A DNA stretch of 64,000 nucleotides. Origin: Streptomyces albus subsp. chlorinus. GTDB lineage: Bacteria > Actinomycetota > Actinomycetes > Streptomycetales > Streptomycetaceae. The stretch spans positions 123,619 through 187,618 of the forward strand of contig NZ_VJOK01000001.1 in the NCBI RefSeq assembly GCF_013302895.1, read 5' to 3'. Position numbers and translations under genes: made by a program. Below, piece after piece: positions 25,396 to 33,728 of this stretch; positions within the stretch are counted from its first letter, which is position 1; the number at the start of each line of letters is the position of its first letter. The notes under the pieces are model-generated. The model was not told where the DNA came from. It did not search any database and saw nothing but the letters and a program-made list of their open reading frames with translations.

Positions 25396-26361
25396 TCAGC
25401 CGGCCAACCGGGGAAGCAGCGCCTCTGCGTTGCCGCGATCGACCGAGGCGTGCCCGGCCGCGTCGAGACCGGGGTAGGCGTCGAGCCCGCTGGTGAAGTA
25501 GTCGACTCCTTCGGGGGTGGTGAAGGGCCAGTCGGAGCCGAACACCACGTGCCCGGGCCGGGCGAAGGCCAGCAGGCTGGGCAGGGCGGAGGGGCTGCCC
25601 GACAGAGCGGTGTCGAACCAGAAGCCGCGCAGCCCTTCCAGCACGGCCTCCTGGTCGAGTCCGGGATGAAGGCCCGCCCGCGGGGTCACCAACTCGTTCG
25701 CGCCGGTCAGGTTGGCGATGCGGTGCGCGGCATAGGGCAGGAAGCCGCCCGCGTGGGACAGGATCATCCGCACATGGGGGTAGCGGCTCGCGACGCCGTG
25801 CAGGACGAGGTTGACCGCCGCCCGGGTGGTGTCGAGCAGGAAGTCCACGACAGGCGGGGCCAGTCCGGGGATACTCGGGCCGGGCAGTTCGGCGGGATGC
25901 ACGAGCACCAGCGCACCGCGGCGGTCGAGTTCGGCGAACACCGGGTCGAAGGCGGGGTCGCCCAGATACGTCCCCTGGTAGTTGGCGAGCAGGATCACGC
26001 CATCGGTCCGGAGGTCGTCATAGGCATGGGAGAGGGCGGCCAGCGCTCCGTCCACGTCGGGCAGCGGGAGCGTGGCGAACATGCCGAACCGGTCGGGCCG
26101 GTCCTTGACCAACTCGGCGTGGTCGTCGTTGATCCGCTCCGTGAGCTGCCGTGCCGCGGCGTCGTCACCGAAGTGGGTGCCCGGGGTCGAAAGCGACAGT
26201 ACCCCGGTCGCGATGAGGTGTTCGTCCATCATCGCCAGCGCCGCGGACGGGCTCCACTGGGGCAGTGCGTGCTCCCCGCCGGCTGCGGCGAAAGCCTCCC
26301 GGTACCCGCGCGGCACGAGGTGCTGGTGCAGATCGATCCGACCGGTCGTCACTGTCGTCAT
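25396..26361 (-). CDS. Amidohydrolase, ACMSD-like decarboxylase family
   Basis: 321-residue TIM-barrel metal enzyme. The N-terminal metal motif is IDLHQHLVP; further motifs are VLVHPAELPG, MILSHAGGFLPYAAHR and FGSDWPFTTPEGV, the last holding the catalytic Asp. This matches 2-amino-3-carboxymuconate-semialdehyde decarboxylase and related enzymes of aromatic catabolism. Starts at ATG 26359-26361 (MTTVTTGRID). A palindrome GGTACCGGTACC lies at 26395-26406 upstream. Adjacent RidA and FAD monooxygenase genes suggest one catabolic cluster, now interrupted by a remnant. Confidence 0.88.
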   Translation of the reverse strand: MTTVTTGRIDLHQHLVPRGYREAFAAAGGEHALPQWSPSAALAMMDEHLIATGVLSLSTPGTHFGDDAAARQLTERINDDHAELVKDRPDRFGMFATLPLPDVDGALAALSHAYDDLRTDGVILLANYQGTYLGDPAFDPVFAELDRRGALVLVHPAELPGPSIPGLAPPVVDFLLDTTRAAVNLVLHGVASRYPHVRMILSHAGGFLPYAAHRIANLTGANELVTPRAGLHPGLDQEAVLEGLRGFWFDTALSGSPSALPSLLAFARPGHVVFGSDWPFTTPEGVDYFTSGLDAYPGLDAAGHASVDRGNAEALLPRLAG

Positions 26362-26804
26362 GGCCGACCACATCCTCGCGTGGGCTGGTGGGAAGGTACC
26401 GGTACCGCCGGGAACCGGAGACGTGTTCCGCCGGAGGAGGGCGTGGCAGCGCCCGGCGCTCGGGGCGGGGCTCCCGCCGTCGCGATGCTCGCCCGGCCAC
26501 AGGGCACGGCATCATGCATGGCAATCATCCTCCAGCAGCGGTTGCCGGCCTGGAGACCGACGACACCAACGAACGGTACCGCCGAGGCCGGCGGCGGCTT
26601 CGCCCGGTGTACCAAGTTTGCCCACCGGTGGCGTACCAGGCGTGCCTTCTCGGGCCACCGTTTCCCCGGGCGGGCGGGCGCTCGGGCGGGAACGACGTGT
26701 GCGGGACGGCTCGCGGCCGTTGTTCCGGGCCACCGCTCCCCATCGTCACCGGACACGGTGGAGGGCCGGTATACCGCCCCCCGCACCAAGGAGACCGTCT
26801 GTCG
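26362..26804. other. Intergenic stretch upstream of amidohydrolase
   Basis: About 440 bases with no supported gene. It contains the palindrome GGTACCGGTACC (26395-26406) close to the amidohydrolase start, and the motif CGGTACCGCCG occurs at 26400 and again at 26574. Confidence 0.45.
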
Positions 26805-27111
26805 CCGGCCTTCGCACCGGTGTCCGCGGCGGTACCCGCCGGAGCCCGGCCCGGGCTGGCGCAGGCCGCGTTCGACCTGGTTTCGCGGAGGGCCCCGAGC
26901 CGGGCCGTGACCTGCCCCTTCTACGCCAACCAGGCCGCCGCGCCCGCCACGCGACTCCCCGTCGCGCAGGCCGAGTCGCTGATCGGCTCGGCACAACCGC
27001 ACGCCTACCGGGCTGCCGCCGAGATCGACGAGGCCGCGGCGCGGACCTGTCCCGGTACGACGCGCGTTCCGGCTTGCGGATGGAGACCGGGGCGGCCGCC
27101 ATCCGCGAGGC
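26805..27111 (+). pseudogene. Acyl-CoA dehydrogenase-like/flavin monooxygenase C-terminal remnant
   Basis: One frame gives GLAQAAFDLVSRRAP, NQAAAPATRLPVAQAESLI and AQPHAYRAAAEIDEAAA, the C-terminal helical bundle of acyl-CoA-dehydrogenase-fold flavin enzymes. After a frame change near 27041 it continues ADLSRYDARSGLRMETGAAAIREA, again family-like. The N-terminal and flavin-binding parts are absent. It lies antisense between the amidohydrolase and RidA genes. Probably the last piece of a reduced-flavin monooxygenase of the same cluster. Confidence 0.6.
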
Positions 27112-27158
27112 CCCTCCTCGACACCTCCTCAGCTCTCCCGGTCTCAGCCCTCCCCGCC

Positions 27159-27566
27159 TCAGCTCTCTCGGTCTCGCGCCACCGCGACCACCGAGACCTC
27201 GAGCAGGTATTCCGGTGCGAAGAGCGCGGTCACAGCCACCAGTGTGCTGGCGGGGGCCTGGGTGACACCTGCTCGCAGCGGTCCGAAGATCGCAGGCATC
27301 AGTTCGGGGCTGTAGTCCACGACGTAGACGGTTTCCATGATGATGTCGTCCCGGGTGGCACCGACGGCCGCGAGGGCTGCCTCGATGTTCCGGGCGATCT
27401 GCGCGCTCTGGGCCTCGTGGTCACCAGGCCCGACGGGCCGGCCTTCGGCGTCCCAGGCGACCTGGCCCGACAGGTGCACCAGCCGTTCTCCCTCGACGGT
27501 GACGACCTGGCTGATCATCCCGGACGGGTTGTGCACGGCCGGGGGGTTGAGGCGTTCTACAGACAT
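27159..27566 (-). CDS. RidA/YjgF-family protein (deaminase-like)
   Basis: 135-residue RidA-fold protein: VVTVEGERLVHLSGQVAWDAEG, AQIARNIEAALAAVGATRDDIIMETVYVVDYSPEL and PASTLVAVTALFAPEYLLEVSVVAVA. Family members hydrolyse reactive imines/enamines; here a catabolic 2-aminomuconate-type deaminase role is possible given the neighbours. The ATG at 27564-27566 has ribosome site AAAGGG. It lies 20 bases downstream of the FAD monooxygenase gene, clearly one operon. Confidence 0.9.
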   Translation of the reverse strand: MSVERLNPPAVHNPSGMISQVVTVEGERLVHLSGQVAWDAEGRPVGPGDHEAQSAQIARNIEAALAAVGATRDDIIMETVYVVDYSPELMPAIFGPLRAGVTQAPASTLVAVTALFAPEYLLEVSVVAVARDRES

Positions 27567-27586
27567 GTCCAAGCCCTTTCGGTGGT

Positions 27587-29095
27587 TCAGGAGTGTGTTC
27601 CGGCCCAGGCGGAAAGCGCCTCGTGCCGCTCGTCACGGCGCGTGACGATGTCTGCGGTGCGTGTGGCCCAGGCGATGTGCCCGTCGGGGCGTACGAGGAT
27701 CTCGCTCACGCCCTCCAGGTCCGGGTGGTCGTCCCGCTTCGTGACGGTGACGGCGGTGACACGTGGGCCCCAGCCCGCGACGGCCGCCCCGAGCTGCGGG
27801 TCGCCCGCGAGGTCGAGGTGGACGAACCGGCCCTCGTGCAGCAGCTCGTAGACCCGCGTCGCCTCCGACCCGGTGGCGGTCAGTCCGACATCGGGCATCC
27901 GCCGTCCCACCAGCGGATCAGCCCCGGGGTTCGCGGGCGGGTAGGCGGTGCCGAGCGCGGAGACCTGGGCGGCGAGACTGTGGTTGACCTCTTCGATTTG
28001 CAGGAGTTCGTCGAGGAGCTGGCGGAGTGCCGCTCCGGGCCGCTGGTACTGCGGGACGAGCGTCAGCTCCGCGAGCAGCGTCTGCGCCTCGGTGTTCTCG
28101 GTGACCGCCCGGCCGACCGGGTTGCGCTCCGCGTCATAGCTGTCCAGCAGCCCGGGCGGCGACCAGCCGTGGACGGCGGCAGCGAGCTTCCAGCCGAGGT
28201 TCATGGCGTCCTGGAGGCCGGTGTTCAGCCCTTGGCCCGCTGCGGGGAAGTGGATGTGGGCCGCGTCGCCGGCCAGGAGGATCCTGCCGGAGCGGTAATT
28301 CTCCGCGAGCCGGGTGGCGTTGCCGAAGCGGGAGAGCCACCGGGGCTCCGCGACACCGCAGTCGGATCCGCAGATCCTGATCAGAGAGGCGCGGAACTCC
28401 TCCCAGGCCACGGGCTCACGCGCGGGCACCCGCATCCGCTCCGGATCCACGTAGACCAGCCTGGTCAGACCGTCCTCCAGCGGCGCGACGAGAATGCCAC
28501 GGGCCCGGGCCGCGCCGAGGACCGCCGGGTCGTCGTCGATCACGGCGACGTCACCGAGCACGCCGGTGAGGGTCTCGTCGGTGCCTGGGAAGCCGATCCC
28601 GGCGGCCTCCCGCACCCGGCTGCGCCCGCCGTCGCAGCCGACCGCGAACCGGGCGCGGAGCGTGCCGACGCCCTGGGGGCCCCGCACCCGCACCTCGACG
28701 CCGTCGTCGTCCTGGCTCAGCGCGACGACCTCGTGTCCGTACAGGATCTCCACGCCCAGCTCACGGGCCCGCTCCGCGAGCAGCGCCTCGGTGCGGGCCT
28801 GGGCGAGGAAGAGCGTGTAGCCGTGCCGGGAGTCCAGCGCGGAGAAGTCCAGATGGGTGGGGAGCTGGGCGAAGTGCCAGCCGGGCACGGTCCGGCCGAG
28901 CGCCAGGAACCGGTCGAGCAGCCCGCGCTGATCCATCAGCTCCAGGCTGCGCGGATGCAGTGTGAGTGCCCGCGAATCCCGCTGCGGCTCGGTGCGGCGC
29001 TCCAGGATCCGGGTCCGCACACCCGCCAGCGCCAGCTCGCAGGCGAGCATGAGCCCGGTCGGCCCTGCTCCCGCGATGATCACATCGACGTTCAT
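27587..29095 (-). CDS. FAD-dependent aromatic monooxygenase (group A)
   Basis: 502 residues. The FAD motif GAGPTGLMLACELA is at residues 9-22, followed by the arginine-rich R-ILER; the NADPH/FAD DG motif is VGCDGGRSRVREAAGI, and the second FAD motif is ILLAGDAAHIHFPAAGQGLNTGLQDA (about 290-315). The C-terminal thioredoxin-like domain (from ~400) places it with PgaE/RdmE-type hydroxylases acting on phenolic or polyketide rings. First gene of the operon with RidA, divergent from a TetR gene that has tandem operators in the shared promoter. Confidence 0.92.
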   Translation of the reverse strand: MNVDVIIAGAGPTGLMLACELALAGVRTRILERRTEPQRDSRALTLHPRSLELMDQRGLLDRFLALGRTVPGWHFAQLPTHLDFSALDSRHGYTLFLAQARTEALLAERARELGVEILYGHEVVALSQDDDGVEVRVRGPQGVGTLRARFAVGCDGGRSRVREAAGIGFPGTDETLTGVLGDVAVIDDDPAVLGAARARGILVAPLEDGLTRLVYVDPERMRVPAREPVAWEEFRASLIRICGSDCGVAEPRWLSRFGNATRLAENYRSGRILLAGDAAHIHFPAAGQGLNTGLQDAMNLGWKLAAAVHGWSPPGLLDSYDAERNPVGRAVTENTEAQTLLAELTLVPQYQRPGAALRQLLDELLQIEEVNHSLAAQVSALGTAYPPANPGADPLVGRRMPDVGLTATGSEATRVYELLHEGRFVHLDLAGDPQLGAAVAGWGPRVTAVTVTKRDDHPDLEGVSEILVRPDGHIAWATRTADIVTRRDERHEALSAWAGTHS

Positions 29096-29115
29096 CGGAG
29101 TGTCCTTGTCTTTTT

Positions 29116-29145
29116 GTGAACGACGTTCACGTGAACAAGGTTCAC
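29116..29145. promoter_or_regulatory. Tandem TetR operators
   Basis: Two abutting 15-bp palindromes, GTGAACGACGTTCAC (29116-29130) and GTGAACAAGGTTCAC (29131-29145), between the divergent monooxygenase and TetR starts. The consensus GTGAACnnnGTTCAC is very clear. Confidence 0.85.
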
Positions 29146-29158
29146 TATACTGGGATCC

Positions 29159-29821
29159 ATGAGCTCCTCGTCAAGCCCGGCCCGGGGCCGGCCCCCGCGA
29201 CTCGACCGTGCGCGCACCCTGCGGACAGCCCTCGACCTGCTGGACCGGTCAGGGCTCGACGCATTGACCATGAGGCGGCTCGCCGACGCGATGGACGTGC
29301 AGGCCGGCGCGCTGTACCGCTATTTCGCGACCAAGCAGGACCTGCTGACAGCGATGGCCGAGCGCATGATGGACGGCGTCGCGGACGCCGCCGCCGATGC
29401 GGGCGGCGACGACTGGAGCGAGCGACTGGCCGCCCTGGCCCGCGCGATGCGCACAGCCCTGCTCGCCCGTCGCGACGGCGCGCGGGTCTTCGCCGGTACG
29501 CACTCGACAGGGGCGAACATCCTGGGCTTCGCCGACACGGTCGTAGGCGTCATGCGTGCGGCGGGTTTCCCCGACGACGACGCGGCGCGGGCGCTCTACA
29601 CCGTGGCCAACTTCACCGTGGGCCACACCCTGGAGGAGCAGGCCGCCCTCCAGGAGGAGAGCAGCGGCACGGCGGACCCGGGTGTCCTCGCCGACACGGT
29701 GGCGACCGGACCGTATCCGAACCTCGAGGCCGGCCTGCCCGCGCTCACCAGTACGGACTTCACCCAGCTCTTCGAGTTCGGCCTGGGCCTGCTCATCGAG
29801 GGACTGAGGGCACGGCGCTGA
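29159..29821 (+). CDS. TetR-family regulator of the monooxygenase operon
   Basis: 220 residues. The HTH is at about 16-62 (RTALDLLDRSGLDALTMRRLADAMDVQAGALYRYFATKQDL, read in parts). The C-terminal part resembles the TetR-class ligand domain, with DGARVFAGTHSTG and FTVGHTLEEQAAL. The ATG at 29159 lies 13 bases after the tandem operators, so autorepression and repression of the divergent FAD monooxygenase-RidA operon are likely. The inducer is probably the aromatic substrate. Confidence 0.9.
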   Translation: MSSSSSPARGRPPRLDRARTLRTALDLLDRSGLDALTMRRLADAMDVQAGALYRYFATKQDLLTAMAERMMDGVADAAADAGGDDWSERLAALARAMRTALLARRDGARVFAGTHSTGANILGFADTVVGVMRAAGFPDDDAARALYTVANFTVGHTLEEQAALQEESSGTADPGVLADTVATGPYPNLEAGLPALTSTDFTQLFEFGLGLLIEGLRARR

Positions 29822-29834
29822 GCCGGCGGCCGGT

Positions 29835-30029
29835 CTACAGATGCTGTTGGGCCCAGTAGGCGAGGAGACCGGCGATCCCTGTGCCGGTGCCGTAGGCAAG
29901 GCCCCGCAGCAGACACGCGGCAAGGAGGCGGTAGTGGCGCCCATGCCACCGTCTGCGCTGCGAAGAGGTGCAGGCGTTCGGCGTCGTGGAACTGTCCGGT
30001 ACGAGGGCGCGCGGAGGCTTACGCTGCAT
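29835..30029 (-). CDS. Small one-TM protein downstream of sigma-factor operon
   Basis: 64 residues from ATG 30029 (an ATG at 30044 is also in frame). The N-terminus is basic and Ser/Thr-rich; the C-terminal half is a TM helix, LLAACLLRGLAYGTGTGIAGLLAYW, followed by AQQHL. It lies ~108 bases downstream of the sigma-coupled gene on the same strand. Ribosome site weak. It could be the membrane part of a signalling set with the sigma factor, but that is inference. Confidence 0.45.
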   Translation of the reverse strand: MQRKPPRALVPDSSTTPNACTSSQRRRWHGRHYRLLAACLLRGLAYGTGTGIAGLLAYWAQQHL

Positions 30030-30137
30030 GGCAGAGCCGTCCATTCTGTGGGCGTTCTCGAGGGATGAGGAGCCCGCCGGCGGTCCACTGGCCTCGGAAC
30101 CGGAGACCGCCGGGCGGGCTCTTCGCTGTCCGTGCTC

Positions 30138-30869
30138 TCAGGCCGATTCCTGCAGGCGCAGGGCCAGTTCGTGGTCGGGCCGGCACACCAGGACCTCGTC
30201 GGCGTCCTGGAGGGTGGCCAGCCGGTGGACCTCGTCGGTCAGAGCAGGCACTTGACCGATGGCGGGCTTCCCGTGGCGCCACTGCCAGGCGGCGAACTGG
30301 CGGGTGGCCCGGAAGAAGACCGCGTCCAGCATCTCCCGGGTCTCCAAGGCCGCGAGCATCCGGAACCAGTGCTGGGCTTCGGGTATCTCGCCCCGGCTGA
30401 GGTGGTGGAGGTGGAGGCAGAAGGCGGAAATCCCCTTGCCGGCTCCGGCGGCGAACTGCCACCAGAACTGGGCGCTCTCATGGTGCTGAGCCTGGTGGAG
30501 CATGCAGGCGAAGACATGTGCGCCGTCCACATCGATCTCCGCGAGGTCGCGTAGACGTACCAGGAGCATCCAGCTGTCCTCGATGCCGGTGCCCCTTCTC
30601 TCACCGATCGCCTCGGCCAGGCGCTCCACGTGTTCGACGGCGCCGGGCTGTTCCAGTCCCCAGCTCACGACGACGGTCAGTTGCCGGCTGGCCGCGGCCG
30701 GCAGATCGGGCAGCACGGCAGAGGGCGGGTCGGGCGGCGGGGTGCGGTACCCGGCCTCCCCTGCCAGCCTGCGCAGCGCGGCGGCCTCGTCGAAGACGCG
30801 CTCCTCGGCACGGAGCGACTGGCCGAGCGAAGTGAGCATGGTGTCGACGCTTGTGGAGATGTTGCTCAC
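30138..30869 (-). CDS. Helical protein translationally coupled to sigma factor
   Basis: 243 residues, no TM segment. The GTG start (30867-30869) overlaps the sigma stop codon (GTGA), so translation is coupled. The C-terminal half is all-helical: HVFACMLHQAQHHESAQFWWQFAAGAGKGISAFCLHLHHLSRGEIPEAQHWFRMLAAL (in parts) looks like Sel1/TPR-type helical repeats. No zinc-binding anti-sigma HxxxCxxC motif is seen. A likely partner or regulator of the sigma factor, possibly a novel anti-sigma type; family not recognised. Confidence 0.75.
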   Translation of the reverse strand: MSNISTSVDTMLTSLGQSLRAEERVFDEAAALRRLAGEAGYRTPPPDPPSAVLPDLPAAASRQLTVVVSWGLEQPGAVEHVERLAEAIGERRGTGIEDSWMLLVRLRDLAEIDVDGAHVFACMLHQAQHHESAQFWWQFAAGAGKGISAFCLHLHHLSRGEIPEAQHWFRMLAALETREMLDAVFFRATRQFAAWQWRHGKPAIGQVPALTDEVHRLATLQDADEVLVCRPDHELALRLQESA

Positions 30870-31399
30870 TTGGAGTCCCCCTCGGCCTTGAGGTAGGAGG
30901 GAACCGCCTGCTCCAGACGCTCCTTGGCCTTGCGGCAGTGATAGTCGACGGTGCGCGTGGTCACGCCCAGGTACCAGGCGATCTTGTCGGTCTCGAGGTT
31001 CATCACCTGCTTCAGGATGATGGCGTCGAACTGGCGCGGGGGAAGTTTCCGCAGCGCGCGGTAGAGGCCGATCTCCTCCTCCGGTTCCAGGCGGGAGAGT
31101 CCCTCCCGGAAGGCGTTCAGCTCCTGGGAGACCACCGTCTTGCGGAAGATCGCCCAGATCTCGGCCTGCATGTTGCGCGAGTGGAGCAGTTCGTCCCACA
31201 GGTTCAGGATCTCCAGGAAGGCGCGGTGCACCGTTTCTTCAGCGGCCTGCCAACTGCCGGACACCAGGCGGGCGTACTGGTGGAAATCCTCCTGGTTGGC
31301 CACCCAGAGCGCTTCGAACTCCAGAGGCATCGGTCTCGGCAGCACTCCCGGTGCGGTCTTGCTGAAGGCGGCGGCGGTGGTGTGGGCGTCTTCTGTCAT
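30866..31399 (-). CDS. ECF-like RNA polymerase sigma factor
   Basis: 177 residues. Region 2 is FEALWVANQEDFHQYARL with EETVHRAFLEILNLWDELL. Region 4 is YRALRKLPPRQFDAIILKQVMNLETDKIAWYLGVTTRTVDYHCRKAKERLEQ (in parts), a clear sigma-70 HTH. Start at ATG 31397-31399 (MTEDAH). Directs RNA polymerase to an unknown promoter set. The next gene overlaps its stop, and no classical zinc anti-sigma factor is adjacent. Upstream DNA is gene-free for 500 bases and may hold an autoregulated promoter. Confidence 0.88.
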   Translation of the reverse strand: MTEDAHTTAAAFSKTAPGVLPRPMPLEFEALWVANQEDFHQYARLVSGSWQAAEETVHRAFLEILNLWDELLHSRNMQAEIWAIFRKTVVSQELNAFREGLSRLEPEEEIGLYRALRKLPPRQFDAIILKQVMNLETDKIAWYLGVTTRTVDYHCRKAKERLEQAVPSYLKAEGDSK

Positions 31400-31910
31400 G
31401 GGGCCTCTTCGTCGAGGAGTGGCACGACGGCGCGGTGACCCACGTCACGGCGAGTCGCGTTCGAGTGACGGCTACTCAACCCCTCGAACCGGGCATTCAC
31501 GCATGGCTCCGGGAACTGAAAATCACACAATGAAGGCAACGCGTCGCGCGCGGTAATGCTCTACCCATAGGTAACACGCGCATGAGCTGCCCTTTCACGG
31601 CGGCTTCAGGGTGGGGGTCTACACCTTTAGCACTCCGCCAACGTGACGCATGTCATACCGTACGGAGGTGTGGGAGCCACGCACTCACTCGAAGAGCATC
31701 GACACCTCTGGCCTCTCGAAGCCTCGCAACCCGAAGGGACACACCCTTCGGAGCCGAGTGAAAAACACCTCAAGTCACTTGCTCAGCAAGGGGGTTGATC
31801 GGCGACATCAGCAAGACTGCGGCCCGCATGGGGCGAGCGTCATGTCCGTGCGGGGCGACCGCTGGTGGCGCCGACGGGTCGCCTGATCCACTCGACTCTC
31901 AGCGACCCGC
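31400..31910. other. Gene-free stretch upstream of sigma factor
   Basis: About 510 bases without a supported gene. A perfect hairpin is at 31731-31751 and a repeated CTCGAAG motif at about 31688 and 31715. The sigma-factor promoter should be near 31430-31560. Confidence 0.5.
31731..31751. terminator. Hairpin in gene-free region
   Basis: CCGAAGGG-ACACA-CCCTTCGG, a perfect 8-bp stem with a 5-base loop. Could be a terminator or a small regulatory structure. Confidence 0.4.
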
Positions 31911-32363
31911 TCAGTCGCGGTCCGCACCGCTGCGGATTCGCTCCAGGAGCTGCGACTCGACGCGTCGGAGTGTGGCGATCGCCGCGTCCACCTCAGCGGT
32001 GCCGGGGACGACCTCGCCCAGGAGACGGCTCCAGGCGTCCTGGAGACGCGCCAGGTTCTCACCTGCCTTCCGCGTCGGATACAGGCGCACACGCCGGGCG
32101 TCGGCGGGGTCGGCTTCGCGGCGCACCATCCCCTTCCGCTCCAGCTTGCGCAGTGCCCGGCTGAAGTTGCTGGAGATCAGCTGCGTTGCCTCGGCCGCCT
32201 GTGTCGCGGTGGCGCCCGGCCGATGGTCGATGAAGCGCATGACCGCCGCTTCGAGCGGCGTCCACGGCTCTGCCGCGTCCGCCTTGGCGGCGTGAAGGTG
32301 CCGGCTGATCGCCAGAATCAGGTCGGCGAGCTCGAACAGTCTGGCCTTGTGCTCCTCGTCCAC
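31911..32363 (-). CDS. MarR-family transcriptional regulator
   Basis: 150 residues: PLEAAVMRFIDHRPGATATQAAEATQLISSNFSRALRKLERKGMVRREADPADARRVRLYPTRKAGE (in parts) is the MarR winged helix with the DPADARR wing. Start at ATG 32361-32363. It is divergent from an amidohydrolase-SDR operon, with a 42-bp imperfect palindrome beginning 12 bases from its start. It probably represses both directions. Confidence 0.9.
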   Translation of the reverse strand: MDEEHKARLFELADLILAISRHLHAAKADAAEPWTPLEAAVMRFIDHRPGATATQAAEATQLISSNFSRALRKLERKGMVRREADPADARRVRLYPTRKAGENLARLQDAWSRLLGEVVPGTAEVDAAIATLRRVESQLLERIRSGADRD

Positions 32364-32374
32364 GACCTCAGTGT

Positions 32375-32416
32375 AATTTGACCGTCATCCGATTCCTATC
32401 ACTTGACAGACAAATT
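32375..32416. promoter_or_regulatory. MarR operator (42-bp imperfect palindrome)
   Basis: Arms AATTTGACCGTCA and TGACAGACAAATT match at 11 of 13 positions across a 16-bp centre. It lies in the spacer between the MarR gene and the amidohydrolase. Confidence 0.6.
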
Positions 32417-32507
32417 CGCCCGCATCTACGTTTGCCCGTGAGCATGGGACGCCCGTTGGTCTCATTTCCTGCGCGCTCCTTCCCCACAAGCGCACCCTCC
32501 CCCCCCA

Positions 32508-32538
32508 CAGGGTTCGTCCGCCCCGCAGGGTTCGTCCG
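32508..32538. repeat. Short direct repeat in amidohydrolase leader
   Basis: CAGGGTTCGTCCG occurs at 32508-32520 and 32526-32538, 18 bp apart, about 100 bases before the amidohydrolase ATG. Function unknown. Confidence 0.4.
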
Positions 32539-32632
32539 CGTCCCGTGGCACTCGCGGTCCTCCCACTCCCTTCCACCTGCACGCACGCACATCCGTCTGC
32601 GATACCGAAGCACCACCGAAGGGACGCTGCCC

Positions 32633-33622
32633 ATGCCCCTCATCGCCATCGAAGAACACTGGATGCTGCCGGAGCTGACCTCCGCCCTCAAGGCCGCCTC
32701 ACAGCCGGACGAGAGCCTCCTCTTCAACGAGCGGGGCGATGCCGGCGAACGACTCGAAGACCTCGGCAACGGCCGGATCGCCACCATGGACGCCCAGGGC
32801 ATCGACCTGGCCGTACTCGCCCTCACCCCTCCGGGAACCCAGGCGCTGCCGCCCGAGGAGGCAGTCGCGCTCAGTCGCCTGGCGAACGACTCAGCCATCG
32901 AAGCGGTCAACGCCCACCCGACACGGTTCCGGTCCCTGTCGACCTTGCCGATGTCCTCGCCGCGCCACGTCGCCGCCGAACTTGAACGCGCCGCAGCCCA
33001 GGGCCACGTGGGAACCATGGTCTACGGACGGTCCGGCGACCGGTTCCTCGACGATCCCGTCTACGACGACTTCTTCGCCACCGCGGCCGACCTGCGCCAG
33101 CCGGTCTTCATCCATCCGCAGGTCCCTTCCGACGCGTTGCGGGACGCCGCCTACCGGGGCTTCGACCCCATGACCGACCTGGGCCTGGCAACCTTCGGCT
33201 GGGGCTGGCACGTGGAAGCGGCGACCGCGGCACTGCGGCTCATCCTGCGCGGCATTCTCGACCGCCATCCCGGCCTGCGGATCGTGCTGGGGCACTGGGG
33301 CGAGCTGCTGCTCTTCTGGCTCGACCGGGCCGACAGCCTCTCGCGTCTCGCGGGTCTCCAGCGACCGGTCTCGGACTACCCCCGCACCAACGTCTTCATC
33401 ACGACCTCGGGAATGCTCAACCCCGCCTTTCTGCACCACGCCCTGACGGTGACGACAACCGACCGGCTGATCTTCTCCACCGACTACCCCTTCCAACAGC
33501 CCTCCCGGGACGAGATCGACGCCTTCTTCGGCCACCTCGCCACCGACGCCGACCGGTACAAGGTCCGCTCCGCGAACGCCGCCGACCTCTTCGGTATCGG
33601 CCGCACCGCCCCCGCCCCCTGA
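32633..33622 (+). CDS. Amidohydrolase family 2, gamma-resorcylate-decarboxylase-like
   Basis: 329 residues. It starts MPLIAIEEHWM, where the EEH motif is typical of resorcylate/dihydroxybenzoate decarboxylases and replaces HxH. Further motifs are PVFIHPQVPS, IVLGHWGELLLFWLDR and LIFSTDYPFQQPS with the metal-binding Asp. A zinc- or manganese-dependent non-oxidative decarboxylase of an aromatic acid is the best guess. First gene of an operon with an SDR, under the divergent MarR regulator. Confidence 0.88.
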   Translation: MPLIAIEEHWMLPELTSALKAASQPDESLLFNERGDAGERLEDLGNGRIATMDAQGIDLAVLALTPPGTQALPPEEAVALSRLANDSAIEAVNAHPTRFRSLSTLPMSSPRHVAAELERAAAQGHVGTMVYGRSGDRFLDDPVYDDFFATAADLRQPVFIHPQVPSDALRDAAYRGFDPMTDLGLATFGWGWHVEAATAALRLILRGILDRHPGLRIVLGHWGELLLFWLDRADSLSRLAGLQRPVSDYPRTNVFITTSGMLNPAFLHHALTVTTTDRLIFSTDYPFQQPSRDEIDAFFGHLATDADRYKVRSANAADLFGIGRTAPAP

Positions 33623-33728
33623 CCGACAGCCCCCTCCGCCCGTCCGCACCCCTCCCCCTCGCCTCTGCCGGTATCTACCAGCGCCTGCCTGATGAAGGTT
33701 CACAGCACCGACTCGGAAAGGACGCGAC

